Assembly (NCBI RefSeq): GCF_949628215.1 | Contig: NC_134276.1 | Coordinates: 67,190,733-67,254,732, forward strand | Direction of reading: 5' to 3' | Source of the DNA: Phalacrocorax aristotelis | Lineage: Eukaryota > Chordata > Aves > Suliformes > Phalacrocoracidae | DNA length: 64,000 nucleotides | In this document: positions 21,901-30,399 of the stretch, piece by piece | Numbering within the stretch: position 1 is the first letter of the stretch | Layout of the letters: each line of letters starts with the position of its first letter | The notes under the pieces: generated by a model | The model's input: only the letters and a program-made list of their open reading frames with translations | The model's database searches: none | What the model was told of the DNA's origin: nothing | Made by a program: the position numbers and the translations under genes

Positions 21901-24900
21901 GGAGTCTGAGAGTTCAGAAGGTGTGATTTGAGTTCCTCTTGCTGAGCCATAATTGAAAGTTAAGTTGTTTAAGTTCAGAGACTATTTGTTAGATATCTAG
22001 TATCTGCAGCGTATGTATGGATTAAATTTTAGAAGTAGGCCCTTTGAGTCAGAAATAACTGCTGCTGCAGTTGCTGTTGTCCTTATACAGTTGCAAGCCG
22101 TTACCCCTGACACATGGACACGACCTTGGCTTGGAACATGGAAGCCCCTACTACAGTCACGCCGTTGCTATGACCTTTGGTTTTGGCTCAGATGTTCAAT
22201 GCAGGAACCTTCTTGGCTCTCAGATCAAGTTAAGGTCTTGCTGCCAGGTGTTTCTGAGTACTCTGGCAAATAGATCGCTGTTCTTCCTCCTTTTGCCTTG
22301 GAAGTTGCTGCTGAACTGGATGAAAAGAGAAGGCAGTCTTGCACACCTTCACTGAGCCTTGTACCCCCGGTGGTGGGTGGATGGGACACCCAAAGGGAGA
22401 GGATGTAGCAAAACATTTGCCATCAGAAGCAGTGTCTTGGAATCCCTCTGTTAAGGATAGAAGAGCCACAGCACTGCTATGAGGACTTGAGAGGTCAAGT
22501 AGTATTTTAATGTGACTGTGGGTATTGCCAGAATAATGACATAGGGCACTTGCAACCTCGTAGTGTTAACTGAGGGAGGGAGGGGAAGGAGAAAAACGCA
22601 TCTCCTGCGAGACCACTTTTAACCGTGGGCAAGAGAACTGTTCCTCTGCTTCTAGCACACGACTACCCCTCACACACTCCAGGCACTCATCTCAGCCTCG
22701 CTGTGAACGTATGGCAGGAACGTTGGCTCTGTCAGCACAGCAGTGTCTTGTTTATCCTGACTTGATGGTGAAGGGAAATGGCAGACATGAATAAAAGCAG
22801 ATGTGGTCACCATGAACTTCTGTAAATAACGGCAGAGGTGTCATTTTCACATGCTGGGCTTTGCAACTTTGCAACAAGAGTGTAGGTAATGATTTACTGT
22901 TGTGTTTCTCAGATTTTATTATCTTCTATCAGGAAAAGAAACTTGAAATTGTGTCCTCCTTTCCCTTGAGGATTAAAAAGGTAGAGCATCCCACAGCTTC
23001 ATTTTGTTTGGTAATGACTGTTTTCCTTTCTCTCCAGAGACAGAATGTGCTGAAGATATGGTCTCTACTACTGCTGTAGTGCCTACAACTCCTAAACAGG
23101 CTACTAGCCAGGTTCCAACAACTAGCCCAGCACCAACTGCATTGCCCCCAAGTCCTGCGGTTGGTAAATACAATGTGACTGGTCCAAATGGAACCTGTGT
23201 ACTTGCCTACATGGGGTTACAGCTTAATATCACCTATTTAAAAAAAGATGAAAAGGTACTTTTATTTTTTCTTTCTTCAAATCCTTCAGATTTCTTCTTT
23301 GGGGAAAACTTGGTAAATTATTACAGGCTAACTTATTTCTTTAAAATCCCAGTTCTTTTGTAGTGTTTGTCCATGATTGTCCTCTGTTTGGATTGCCTAA
23401 CTTGGACTAGACTAGTGATGATTCAGAGAGTTCTCTTCTACTGAAAGTGGTGTTTAAAGATTTTTCCATTCAGTAAGAGTGCTAAACTTGCCTGTCAAAT
23501 CCAGTAAGTGTATACAGCCATCCCACACATTCCACCCCTCCACCAAAAGTTAACAAGATATGAGTAGGATTCTCTTATTATCAAAGATGACATCTAAACA
23601 AGATTTTCAAACTGTTAAATAAGATACAGGAATTTGGCCTGAGGCACCTAAATGAAAACAGTGAATGACTATTAGGAAGAAAAATTCTTACTACTGTAAA
23701 ACTGGATAGGCTTGTGATTTAGTTAACTTCCAGCCTATACCAAAGAGGCTTGGGTTTGACTTCAGTGCTTAAGAGCTACTTAATGGCTGATGCTAACAGC
23801 AAGAATGCTACATGGTTTATGTAAGATCCAGCCCTGGCCCAGGTTCTTTCCCTCCGTTGTTGATGCAAAGCCCAGCTTTGCTAGCCCCGTGGACAGACCC
23901 GTTACCCGCTAACGCCTAAGGCAAAGCTATGAGCGTAATCCCAAAGGGACTGCTGAAGGCCCTCAGTAGCCAACAGTGACCAAGGGTCAGCAAACCTTTA
24001 TGTTCAGTAAAGCTATGTTAAAAGTACCTTTGATCACCAGCTGCTTTTTCCTGTCCTGTGGCGTAATCTGAGGTAAAGAGGACAAGTGCAGGCAAACAAA
24101 TTATGGGTGCTTTTGTGTAGCTTAAGTTGGATCCTGGTGATAAAGGACCTGGTGCGAGGAGGGTGGTGTCTGTATAGGATTTAGCTGCTTAATGCTGTAT
24201 GTGGTGGTGCAAAGGGATCTATTGCATTTGCTTATGGTGATGATGAGTGAGAGGTAAAATCATGAGCGCTGACAGCTGGTGTGGCTGTACAGTAGCTGGT
24301 TGTGACAGACTGTGTTTTAGCCACCTGAACTGTGTGAAATTCCTTAAGCTGTGTCCTGCAGCGTGGCATTCTAGCTCTGCTGGAACAGCTGATTTCTAAT
24401 GTAATGACTAGTGAGGACGTGGCAAATAGGTTTTCCAGAGTCACGTGAGGGTCAGCTAAGAGCTACTGGAGGTTTCTACTGGATTGTTTGGCAAGTCTAT
24501 TTAACCCGCAGCCTTCTGCAGATACAGGACACTATAGAATCTGTACTATGGGCAAAACTAAAGCCTTTTGAACTGAAGTGCAGGATGATCACGCTTACAG
24601 GCAGTTCCCCTTGATTATGTCAAAGCAGTATTTTATAGCTTGTCCCCTGTGTAGTGGTGGTTACTGGTCCTAGCAACATAAGGAAAAACACTGAAGTAGC
24701 TTAGCGTGGAGAAAGCAGCAGGTTATTGGCGGCAGCCAGTCAGGGGTGCCGAAAGCTTCGTTAGGCATGCAAAGATGCCCTTTGTTCTCTGTCCCAGCCT
24801 GGAGGCGCTTGTGCAGCTGACACCAACCTGTAACTTGCACATCTGTCTGCCCAGTTGTCTGTAAAATGTGTGGGCAAACAGAGCCTTGTATGGATGTGAG

Positions 24901-27256
24901 TACGAGCGAACTAGAAGCTGACTGAATGTGTGGTGATGCATTAGACTCTTCAAATGTCATAACTGCTCCTCTTCCCTCATAGGTGGGATTGGACTTGCTG
25001 AATTTCATCCCACATAATACAACTTCTTTTGGGACGTGCAACAATACATCTGCCTTCTTGAATCTGACCTTTGAGAAAACAAGGGTTATCTTCCACTTCG
25101 CATTGGTAAGAATCTCTAGACAAAGCGTGTAGGGTCTGCAGGATTTCTCGTGTGGGAAAACTAATTGGGGCAAGTACAAGAGAAAAAAGATGCAGCTACA
25201 GGAAGGGGAGTAAGTAATTCCTTTGGTTTTAATGCTAGGATTTAGAGGGTCTAATACTTGGTAACTGTTGTGAGGAAGGAATATATATGTGTATGTACAC
25301 ACATGTATATATGGACAGACATCTGTTTTATTTGGAATGGGAATTTATTTTCAGGTTATACTGCCTGCTCTCTAAAGCTTCTCACCCAAACTGGGAACAG
25401 TTCTGCTGTAGCAGAGGAAGAGCCTGTGGCAAATAGGCACCTCATCTAACTGTACGAGTCTGGGACTGGATTTAAGTCCTCATTAACATTCTGTCTACAG
25501 CCCAAGAGCCACGTGTGCTTGTCTTAGGGAATCCTATGATGTTTGGAAATCCTGTTTCCCACAGCCCTGCCCCAGGAGGACTGAATCCACTCTGTCAGCT
25601 TTGTGTGGCTTTTAATACTTGCGGGACTGATCAAATGTGATCACCTAGACCTGTTGCTATTAAATGACTCCCCACATATCTGTGGGGTGCCGAGCTGCTT
25701 TAAGGCTGTATATGTAGCACAGGTGAGATTGTTGTACTTGCCTGGTTAAGGCATGGGTGGGACTATACCTTTAGCGTGGATGTCAGCTCAGCAGTCTGAG
25801 GGGTGACAGCCGCCTTTTCTCTGTCCCCCTTCCCTCCCCCAAAGTAATCTTCCCTAAGGCACATGCCTTCTGTAGCTTCTTCTCTTTAAAAGTGCAACTA
25901 AGCTCTTCCTTTGGATGCTAATCCCAATTATGGACTACACTTTGAAAACATTTCTCAAAATGCATGCAGAATTGAGACCAAATCTAAACAGCTTCTGTTA
26001 AGATCTCAAGCTTAAGTGACAACTACTGGTTTGTTTTTGTTTTTGGTTTTTTTGTTAAAAAAGAATGCAAGTTCTGAAAAATTCTTCCTGCAAGGTGTGA
26101 CTGTAAGCACGACTCTGCCTTCTGAAGCAAAAGGTAGGGACTTCTACAAAGTCTGCTTTCAATGTCTACTTCTAAAATTAAGGGTTGCCTGCATTAAATA
26201 ACCTGTTAGAAATGTCAGGGAAGAAATTAAGCTCTATGAGCTTACAGCTCCTGCTCCTCAGGATTCTGTACTAAGACTTTCTCTTACACAGTTCCAAAGT
26301 TTGAAGCCTCGAACAACAGCATGAGCGAGCTGAGAGCTACAGTAGGGAACTCCTACAAGTGCAGTGCAGAGGAGAATCTCCAGGTCACGGACAAAGCCCT
26401 TGTCAATGTATTTAATGTTCAGATCCAGGTTTTCAAGATTGATGGAGACAAATTTGGGGCAGGTAAGAGGTTTACATTTCTGGGGGGAAACCTAAGATTT
26501 GTGAAGGGCACTTTGATATAAACATATAGTATTCTGTAGCCAAGTGTCAGCTTGTGGGTGCTGTGCTTTGTCACGGCATGCCCTGGTACAGATGTTGTAG
26601 GGGCTGATAAGATGTCTGAGAGTTGCAGCTGGTGTGAGAAGTATGTAAAAAGCTTTGAAATAACTAGGACTTCTTCACTGTGGTCCAGAGAAGAGTTAAG
26701 GAAGAGCATTAGCTTTCCCTCCTAATTGTATGTGGACAGTTGTATAGAAGGGGTACAGTTCTGGGAAGTTCCTGACTCCCTTAGTTAATGCTGTCCTCTG
26801 AGTGTGGTAAAGCAAAGCGGCTAGGGGAGGTGTCGTGTGGGTGTATTTATGATGGCTAAGCTTTGCATAACAGTTACAGGTCTCAAGAAGGAAATGTCAT
26901 AGATCCCTGTATTGTGCATACAACTAGCACTAGAAAGACTTCATCCTGAGTGATCATGGCTAGTGGGCTAGGCTTCCTTTTGGTTGTTGGCAAGCTGAGC
27001 TAGAAGTTAACTTGAGCCAGTTTTATCTATGTGCCGAGAGCAGAAACTTGAAGTTCTGGGTGTAGCCATCTCTTGGTGCAGTAGTGCCTAACATGGTTCT
27101 TTTTCTCTCTCTTCAGTGGAAGAATGTCAGCTGGATGAAAACAACATGCTGATCCCTATAATAGTTGGTGCAGCCCTTGCTGGTCTTGTTCTAATTGTCT
27201 TGATTGCTTACTTGATTGGCAGAAAGAGGAGCCATGCTGGATATCAAACAATTTAA
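6938..27256 (+). CDS. LAMP1: LAMP1, lysosome-associated membrane glycoprotein 1 (9 coding exons)
   Basis: Type I glycoprotein of late endosome and lysosome limiting membranes that shields the membrane from hydrolases and takes part in lysosome fusion and positioning. Exons 6938-6989, 17470-17585, 18926-19139, 19245-19406, 23038-23255, 24983-25105, 26064-26133, 26292-26462 and 27117-27256 join in frame to 421 residues; the chicken protein (LEP100) is close to this length. Visible: signal peptide about 1-22; two luminal domains split by a Pro/Thr/Ser hinge about 189-222; eight luminal cysteines (36/74, 149/185, 235/273, 342/379) at the 36-38 residue spacing of the four LAMP disulfide loops; 17 N-X-S/T sequons counting overlapping ones at 274/275; a transmembrane helix about 386-409; and a short tail ending GYQTI, the tyrosine sorting signal. 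The start has a good Kozak context. Confidence 0.98.
10196..10200. repeat. Left target-site duplication of the solo LTR
   Basis: GGCTT directly before the LTR's TG terminus and repeated directly after its CA terminus at 11273-11277. A 5-bp duplication is the mark of retroviral-type integration. Confidence 0.8.
10201..11272 (-). mobile_element. Solo LTR of an avian endogenous retrovirus
   Basis: A 1,072-bp block with TG...CA ends, imperfect terminal inverted repeats (TGTGCTGGGTT against AAACCCCATACA) and a 5-bp GGCTT duplication on both sides, so the integration is intact at its edges. The body resembles an LTR type that I remember as abundant in neoavian genomes. Orientation is minus, antisense to LAMP1: the reverse strand has AATAAA at 10379-10384 near the U5 end and a degenerate TATA-like stretch around 11089-11100. 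Between them lie imperfect repeats of about 48 bp starting near 10603, 10688, 10737, 10784 and 10835, each opening CTGCTCCAG on the plus strand. No internal retroviral genes are present, consistent with LTR-LTR recombination. It is not able to produce virus. Confidence 0.9.
10603..10880. repeat. Imperfect ~48-bp tandem repeats inside the LTR
   Basis: Five recognisable units begin with CTGCTCCAG at about 10603, 10688, 10737, 10784 and 10835, with spacings of 85, 49, 47 and 51 bp; the wide first gap probably hides a degraded unit. Read on the minus strand (the LTR's sense), each carries a short CACGCTGGAGCAG-like box. Confidence 0.75.
11273..11277. repeat. Right target-site duplication of the solo LTR
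   Basis: GGCTT immediately after the CA terminus at 11271-11272, matching 10196-10200. Confidence 0.8.
14173..14189. repeat. T17 homopolymer
   Basis: Uninterrupted run of 17 T in LAMP1 intron 1. No adjoining element is recognisable, so it is annotated only as a simple repeat. Confidence 0.85.
17470..17585 (+). CDS. LAMP1: LAMP1 coding exon 2
   Basis: 116 nt, residues 18-56. Completes the signal peptide (FLQASSS) and opens the first luminal domain, including Cys36. It begins after TTAACAG and ends AAAGAG|GTAAGA in phase 0. A second AG 10 nt inside the exon would break the frame, so the first AG is chosen. Confidence 0.96.
17586..18925 (+). other. LAMP1: LAMP1 intron 2
   Basis: 1,340 bp, GTAAGA donor and CCCCACAG acceptor. 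Contains the G-rich tract at 18649-18689; otherwise nothing recognisable. Confidence 0.9.
18649..18689 (+). repeat. G-rich tract with G-quadruplex pattern
   Basis: Six or more G runs of 3-13 bases separated by 1-2 nt on the LAMP1 coding strand, about 240 nt before exon 3. The pattern meets the G3+N1-7 rule for a G-quadruplex in DNA or pre-mRNA. Confidence 0.75.
18926..19139 (+). CDS. LAMP1: LAMP1 coding exon 3
   Basis: 214 nt, residues 57-127. Carries sequons at Asn65, 78, 115 and 124 and Cys74, which closes the first disulfide loop. It runs from a CCCCACAG acceptor to the donor ACAG|GTAAAA. Confidence 0.96.
19140..19244 (+). other. LAMP1: LAMP1 intron 3, 105 nt and stop-free in frame
   Basis: Very short intron with GTAAAA donor and TTTTTACAG acceptor. 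Its length is a multiple of three and the frame entering from exon 3 stays open through it, so retention would insert 35 residues without breaking the protein. The family alignment (NATT...GKTVSHKT) supports normal removal. Confidence 0.9.
19245..19406 (+). CDS. LAMP1: LAMP1 coding exon 4
   Basis: 162 nt, residues 128-181. Contains Cys149 and sequons at Asn161, 166, 175 and (completed by exon 5) 181. The donor at 19407 (A|GTAGGT) is preferred because it yields SKNKTECAED, like chicken LAMP1; a stronger-looking donor at 19398 (A|GTAAGA) would shorten the exon by nine bases in frame. Confidence 0.9.
19407..23037 (+). other. LAMP1: LAMP1 intron 4
   Basis: 3,631 bp. T-rich stretches (for example 20941-20950) and several short fortuitous open frames; no repeat family or exon recognised. 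Confidence 0.88.
23038..23255 (+). CDS. LAMP1: LAMP1 coding exon 5 (hinge)
   Basis: 218 nt, residues 182-254. Encodes Cys185 and the Pro/Thr/Ser-rich hinge (about 189-222, a likely O-glycosylation region), then starts the second luminal domain with sequons at Asn227, 232 and 245 and Cys235. The acceptor is CTCTCCAG and the donor AAAAG|GTACTT. Confidence 0.95.
23256..24982 (+). other. LAMP1: LAMP1 intron 5
   Basis: 1,727 bp. Contains an E-box GTCACGTGAG at 24440-24449 that matches CLEAR at nine of ten bases; otherwise nothing recognisable. Confidence 0.88.
24983..25105 (+). CDS. LAMP1: LAMP1 coding exon 6
   Basis: 123 nt, residues 255-295. Begins VGLDLLNFIPH and carries Cys273 and sequons at Asn266, the overlapping pair 274/275, and 281. 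Both ends are in phase 0; acceptor CTCATAG, donor TTG|GTAAGA. Confidence 0.96.
25106..26063 (+). other. LAMP1: LAMP1 intron 6
   Basis: 958 bp, GTAAGA donor. The acceptor is unusual: a T-rich tract (26030-26056) followed by AAAAAAG directly before exon 7. Confidence 0.88.
26064..26133 (+). CDS. LAMP1: LAMP1 coding exon 7
   Basis: 70 nt, residues 296-318 (NASSEKFFLQGV...SEAK), sequon at Asn296. The start right after the A-run AG keeps the family sequence LNASSEKF. Donor AAAG|GTAGGG. Confidence 0.94.
26292..26462 (+). CDS. LAMP1: LAMP1 coding exon 8
   Basis: 171 nt, residues 319-375. Carries Cys342, the sequon at Asn326 and the conserved membrane-proximal region (YKCSAEENLQV, FNVQIQVFKI). Acceptor TTACACAG, donor GCAG|GTAAGA. 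Confidence 0.96.
27117..27256 (+). CDS. LAMP1: LAMP1 coding exon 9 (transmembrane and tail)
   Basis: 140 nt, residues 376-421 and the TAA stop. Cys379 closes the fourth disulfide loop; a hydrophobic helix about 386-409 follows; the cytosolic tail GRKRSHAGYQTI ends in the GYXX-hydrophobic signal read by AP adaptor mu subunits for lysosomal delivery. Confidence 0.98.
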
Positions 27257-28145
27257 TGACTTGCACTAAAATCCAGTGTAGATGAAAAGCAATTGCAAGA
27301 AGCTGGGAAACCCCCCCCTGCCCCCGACACACATTTCCCCTGAGCTAAGATTGATATTGTAAGGGAACACCTTTTCTTGCAAATTGCTGCTTCTTTAAAG
27401 TCTGCTTTATTAAATGTGAAATCATCTTGCAGCATTTAACTATGCACAGAAGTAACTTCTGAAAATTCTGGTGTTTAATTTTGCTAACTAGTTTTAAATA
27501 TTTACCCACTTAGAAACAAGCTAAAAGTTTTTAAGGGTGCTTTTTTGGAATTGGCATAAGGTCATGTCAGCTAAAGATTCCAGAGAGGGATGTTGCTAAT
27601 TCACACTGACTCAGTTTCAGAACTCTTAACAAAGGGAAAAGGTTTGTTCATCGTGCTGCTGCCATCCAGCGATGAGGTTAATTTTACTGATGATGCGTTT
27701 AAAGAAATTCAGTAACAACTGACAGAATTGAAATTTAAAATCTAAACTCCACCTTGTCTTTTAGGTGTGTATTTTTTACTAAGCTTTAAACTCAATGCCT
27801 GGCATATGCAGGGTGTGAACAACGCAATACTCAAACCTTACAGGAACTCTTGATGATTGGATGACTCCCCTGTTTGATATTTTTGATGCTCTGCCAGCTT
27901 GTTAGGAGCTGGTACTTTTTTAAAATGGGTGTTATTTTTATTTAGGTTTTTTTGTAAAGTGATTTCAGTCTCTTCTGTTGGAAGGTCCAGAGAGATCCTG
28001 TTACTGCACATGTGTACAATATAGATCTCAATCTGCTGATTCTCTTGCTTTAAACTTGGCTGGGGGGTTGTACACTTTAAGGATCAGTTCTTATGTATGC
28101 ATTGCCTGTAACAATGCTAATAAAGACACTTTTTTTCTGTATATC
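27257..28145 (+). other. LAMP1: LAMP1 3' untranslated region
   Basis: AT-rich sequence from the LAMP1 stop to just past AATAAA at 28119-28124, which is followed by a T-rich downstream element. A further AATAAA at 28832-28837 could give a longer form. The right edge is estimated. Confidence 0.75.
28119..28124 (+). terminator. LAMP1: LAMP1 polyadenylation signal
   Basis: Canonical AATAAA 863 nt after the stop codon, followed within 10 nt by a T-rich stretch typical of a downstream element. Confidence 0.8.
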
Positions 28146-29904
28146 TTAGCATTGCTGATCACTCTTAGAAACATCTGACCATTTGCTAAGTGCTGAAGTC
28201 CTGGCTTGGCTCTACTTAGAGAGCTTTAAACAATCCTTAGCGTGGAGTTACATTAAAGAGATGTTTAAGTTTTTTCCCTGTGTGGCACAACGGTGAGGCT
28301 TAACTGTGTACGTGTCTTCAGAACAGTCCCTTGTTTTGGACTTTGTGTTTGGAAACAGGTAAAGCTCCTGTGTACCAGTAACCTGAGAGCCAGAGAGGAT
28401 AACTCTTGCTTTAAAGTGCTGCTTGCTGAGAAAGGTCCAAACACTGGTCTGCCCTGCTGAGCATTGCTTTCACAAAGTGCTGCTAAGATACTTGGTGTAA
28501 TGACTGTGTAAATGACACTTTGTGTTTGATGTTGAAGTTGGATTCTTACTGCAGAGTAGGAATCGCATGTCTGCTGAGGTCTGTGTGTGTTGTAATGTGC
28601 TGGGAAATGAGCCTTTGTGTTTAAAACTTCCCTGACTCCCTCCTGCAGTAATGCTTTGGTGTTAACAGTACTGGCTACACAGGGCAGGAGCCAAGGCACA
28701 CTGAAACGTTGCACAGAATGCTGTTCTTCTGAATGGGAGAACTGCATGCACGGCAGCAAGGCTGGTATACTTCGGACCATCTGCCCTGCCACTTTGAAGG
28801 TACCTGGAAACTATGGATTTTGCCAGTGGTAAATAAACTAGTATTTCCTAATACCTGCTGATGTACTAGAAGTACGGTACTACTACTGTCCTTACAATTC
28901 AGTACTCAAGGAAAAAGGTGTCTGTCTGGAACCATAAAGGCTGGCATAGCTCAGAATCATACTGCTGAGTAGCTGGCTTTACTTGTCTAGAAGAGCACTC
29001 ATCTATTTCCTCTGAAATGTTGGAGTTTGGTTTTTTTCACCATGCTGAGGAATGAAGCCTGCAGGGCTGGGGAGTGGAGACAAGCCGCCTTTGAAAAGGA
29101 AATCAAGCTAACTTGGAGTAGAGTATGAAAAGGAGTGTGGTGTTAAAAAGTGAGGCTTTCCACTGTAGTTGTTCACCAGGGAGAAAAAAAAGCACAAATT
29201 GCTGGCCTCTCTTCAGTCTTCTTCCCTCCCTTCCCCAGCAGGAAGGCGAGGGAAAGGATTTGGCCACGAGAGGGCTCTGTAAGGACAAGAAAGCAATTCC
29301 CAGGCACCCAGCCCCCAGCAGGGCTGGATGTGGCCGAAGCGCGGGGGGCAGGGCTGCTGCCCTGCTCGTTTCTGCCCAGGGGTTGCATTTGTGTAAAGGT
29401 ACAGTTTTGGAGCTGCCTGATGTCTCTCTCTGTCAAGGAAGAAGTCCGTCTGTGTCTACGAGTGTTTTAGGGACACGTATATGAGGATATAGCGCCCGCA
29501 GTGTGACCTCAGTACACCAAAGTAGAAATAGAACATCTACTGTCAGCATCCCTTGGAACAAAGTGAGAAATGCTGCTTCCAGATTTGAGTCAAATTACTT
29601 GTTACCTACTGTGCTAGAGCATATAAATAGCAAGAGTGTTTACAGAAGACTCTTTGCTGCTGCTTTCTGTAGCCTGGACTTGCACATGTTCGCTGCTGCC
29701 TTTACCTGAAGAGCGGTTGTGCACTGTGTAGAGTAACTGTTAGTGAAGGTAAAAGATCACCTTCCTCGTTGCTGGCTTGCCCTGCACGTTGCCATATTTA
29801 TGGAATTCCTTAAGTGATATTAGAGAGGAAGAAGGAAGATGCCTGTATTCTAGCCAACTAGTGGCAGTCAGGAAAGGCTCTTCACACCAAGTAACAGGTT
29901 CTGA
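28146..29904. other. Gap between the convergent LAMP1 and GRTP1 3' ends
   Basis: About 1.75 kb between the tail-to-tail transcription units. It holds an AATAAA at 28832-28837 and a minus-strand open frame of 175 codons at 28265-28792 that resembles no family I know. No RNA gene or mobile element is recognised. Confidence 0.65.
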
Positions 29905-30309
29905 CAAATTAAATTAATTTATTTTGTACAAATGATAGCAGTGTCACAGTTAATACAGTAGGAAGGATATGTAATTTTATACACCACTTTTCTTTTAATA
30001 TTACAAAATGCCCTGAAAAGACAAGGATGGTGACTGTTCTTTTTAGGAGGAGTGTCTTGACACTAGTCACATTCTACTCTGAAAACACCTTTAAAAAAAA
30101 ACAAACAACAAAACAACCCACCAGAACCAGCTGTTCCAGTTACAAAGTCTGATGTACAGTACAGAATGTTAACAACACTTACTTGAAAGGCAGGAAAATT
30201 GGTCAAGTGTCAGTTGACTTACGGAAAGCTTAAAGTGTGCTGTAGTCAGTGCAAATAGAGGAATGTGTCAATTGCTGTAGTATCTGACCACCTGGTTAAA
30301 TCTGGTGCG
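29905..30309 (-). other. GRTP1: GRTP1 3' untranslated region
   Basis: Follows the GRTP1 stop on the minus strand and ends shortly after the minus-strand AATAAA at 29918-29923. AT-rich; the outer boundary is estimated. Confidence 0.7.
29918..29923 (-). terminator. GRTP1: GRTP1 polyadenylation signal
   Basis: TTTATT on the plus strand, hence AATAAA in GRTP1 sense, about 390 nt after the stop codon. Confidence 0.7.
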
Positions 30310-30399
30310 TTATCCCTGAGAAAGCAACTTCTCTCTGCAAGTCTCTCGTAGTTTGTTGATTGTTGCCATGGGCAAGCTTCCAGGGTCTGTGAATATTTT
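30310..30399 (-). CDS. GRTP1: GRTP1 last coding exon
   Basis: 29 codons plus TAA: KIFTDPGSLP...LLSQG, the GRTP1 C-terminus after the TBC domain. The minus-strand acceptor reads TGCCCTCAG. Confidence 0.95.
   Translation of the reverse strand, partial: KIFTDPGSLPMATINKLRETCREKLLSQG

Noticed and set aside
28265-28792. 175-codon minus-strand open frame after the LAMP1 poly(A) signal
   Set aside because: A rough stop-frequency estimate allows about one frame of this length by chance in 64 kb; no recognisable domain, no splice context. A protein search or PhyloCSF would be decisive.
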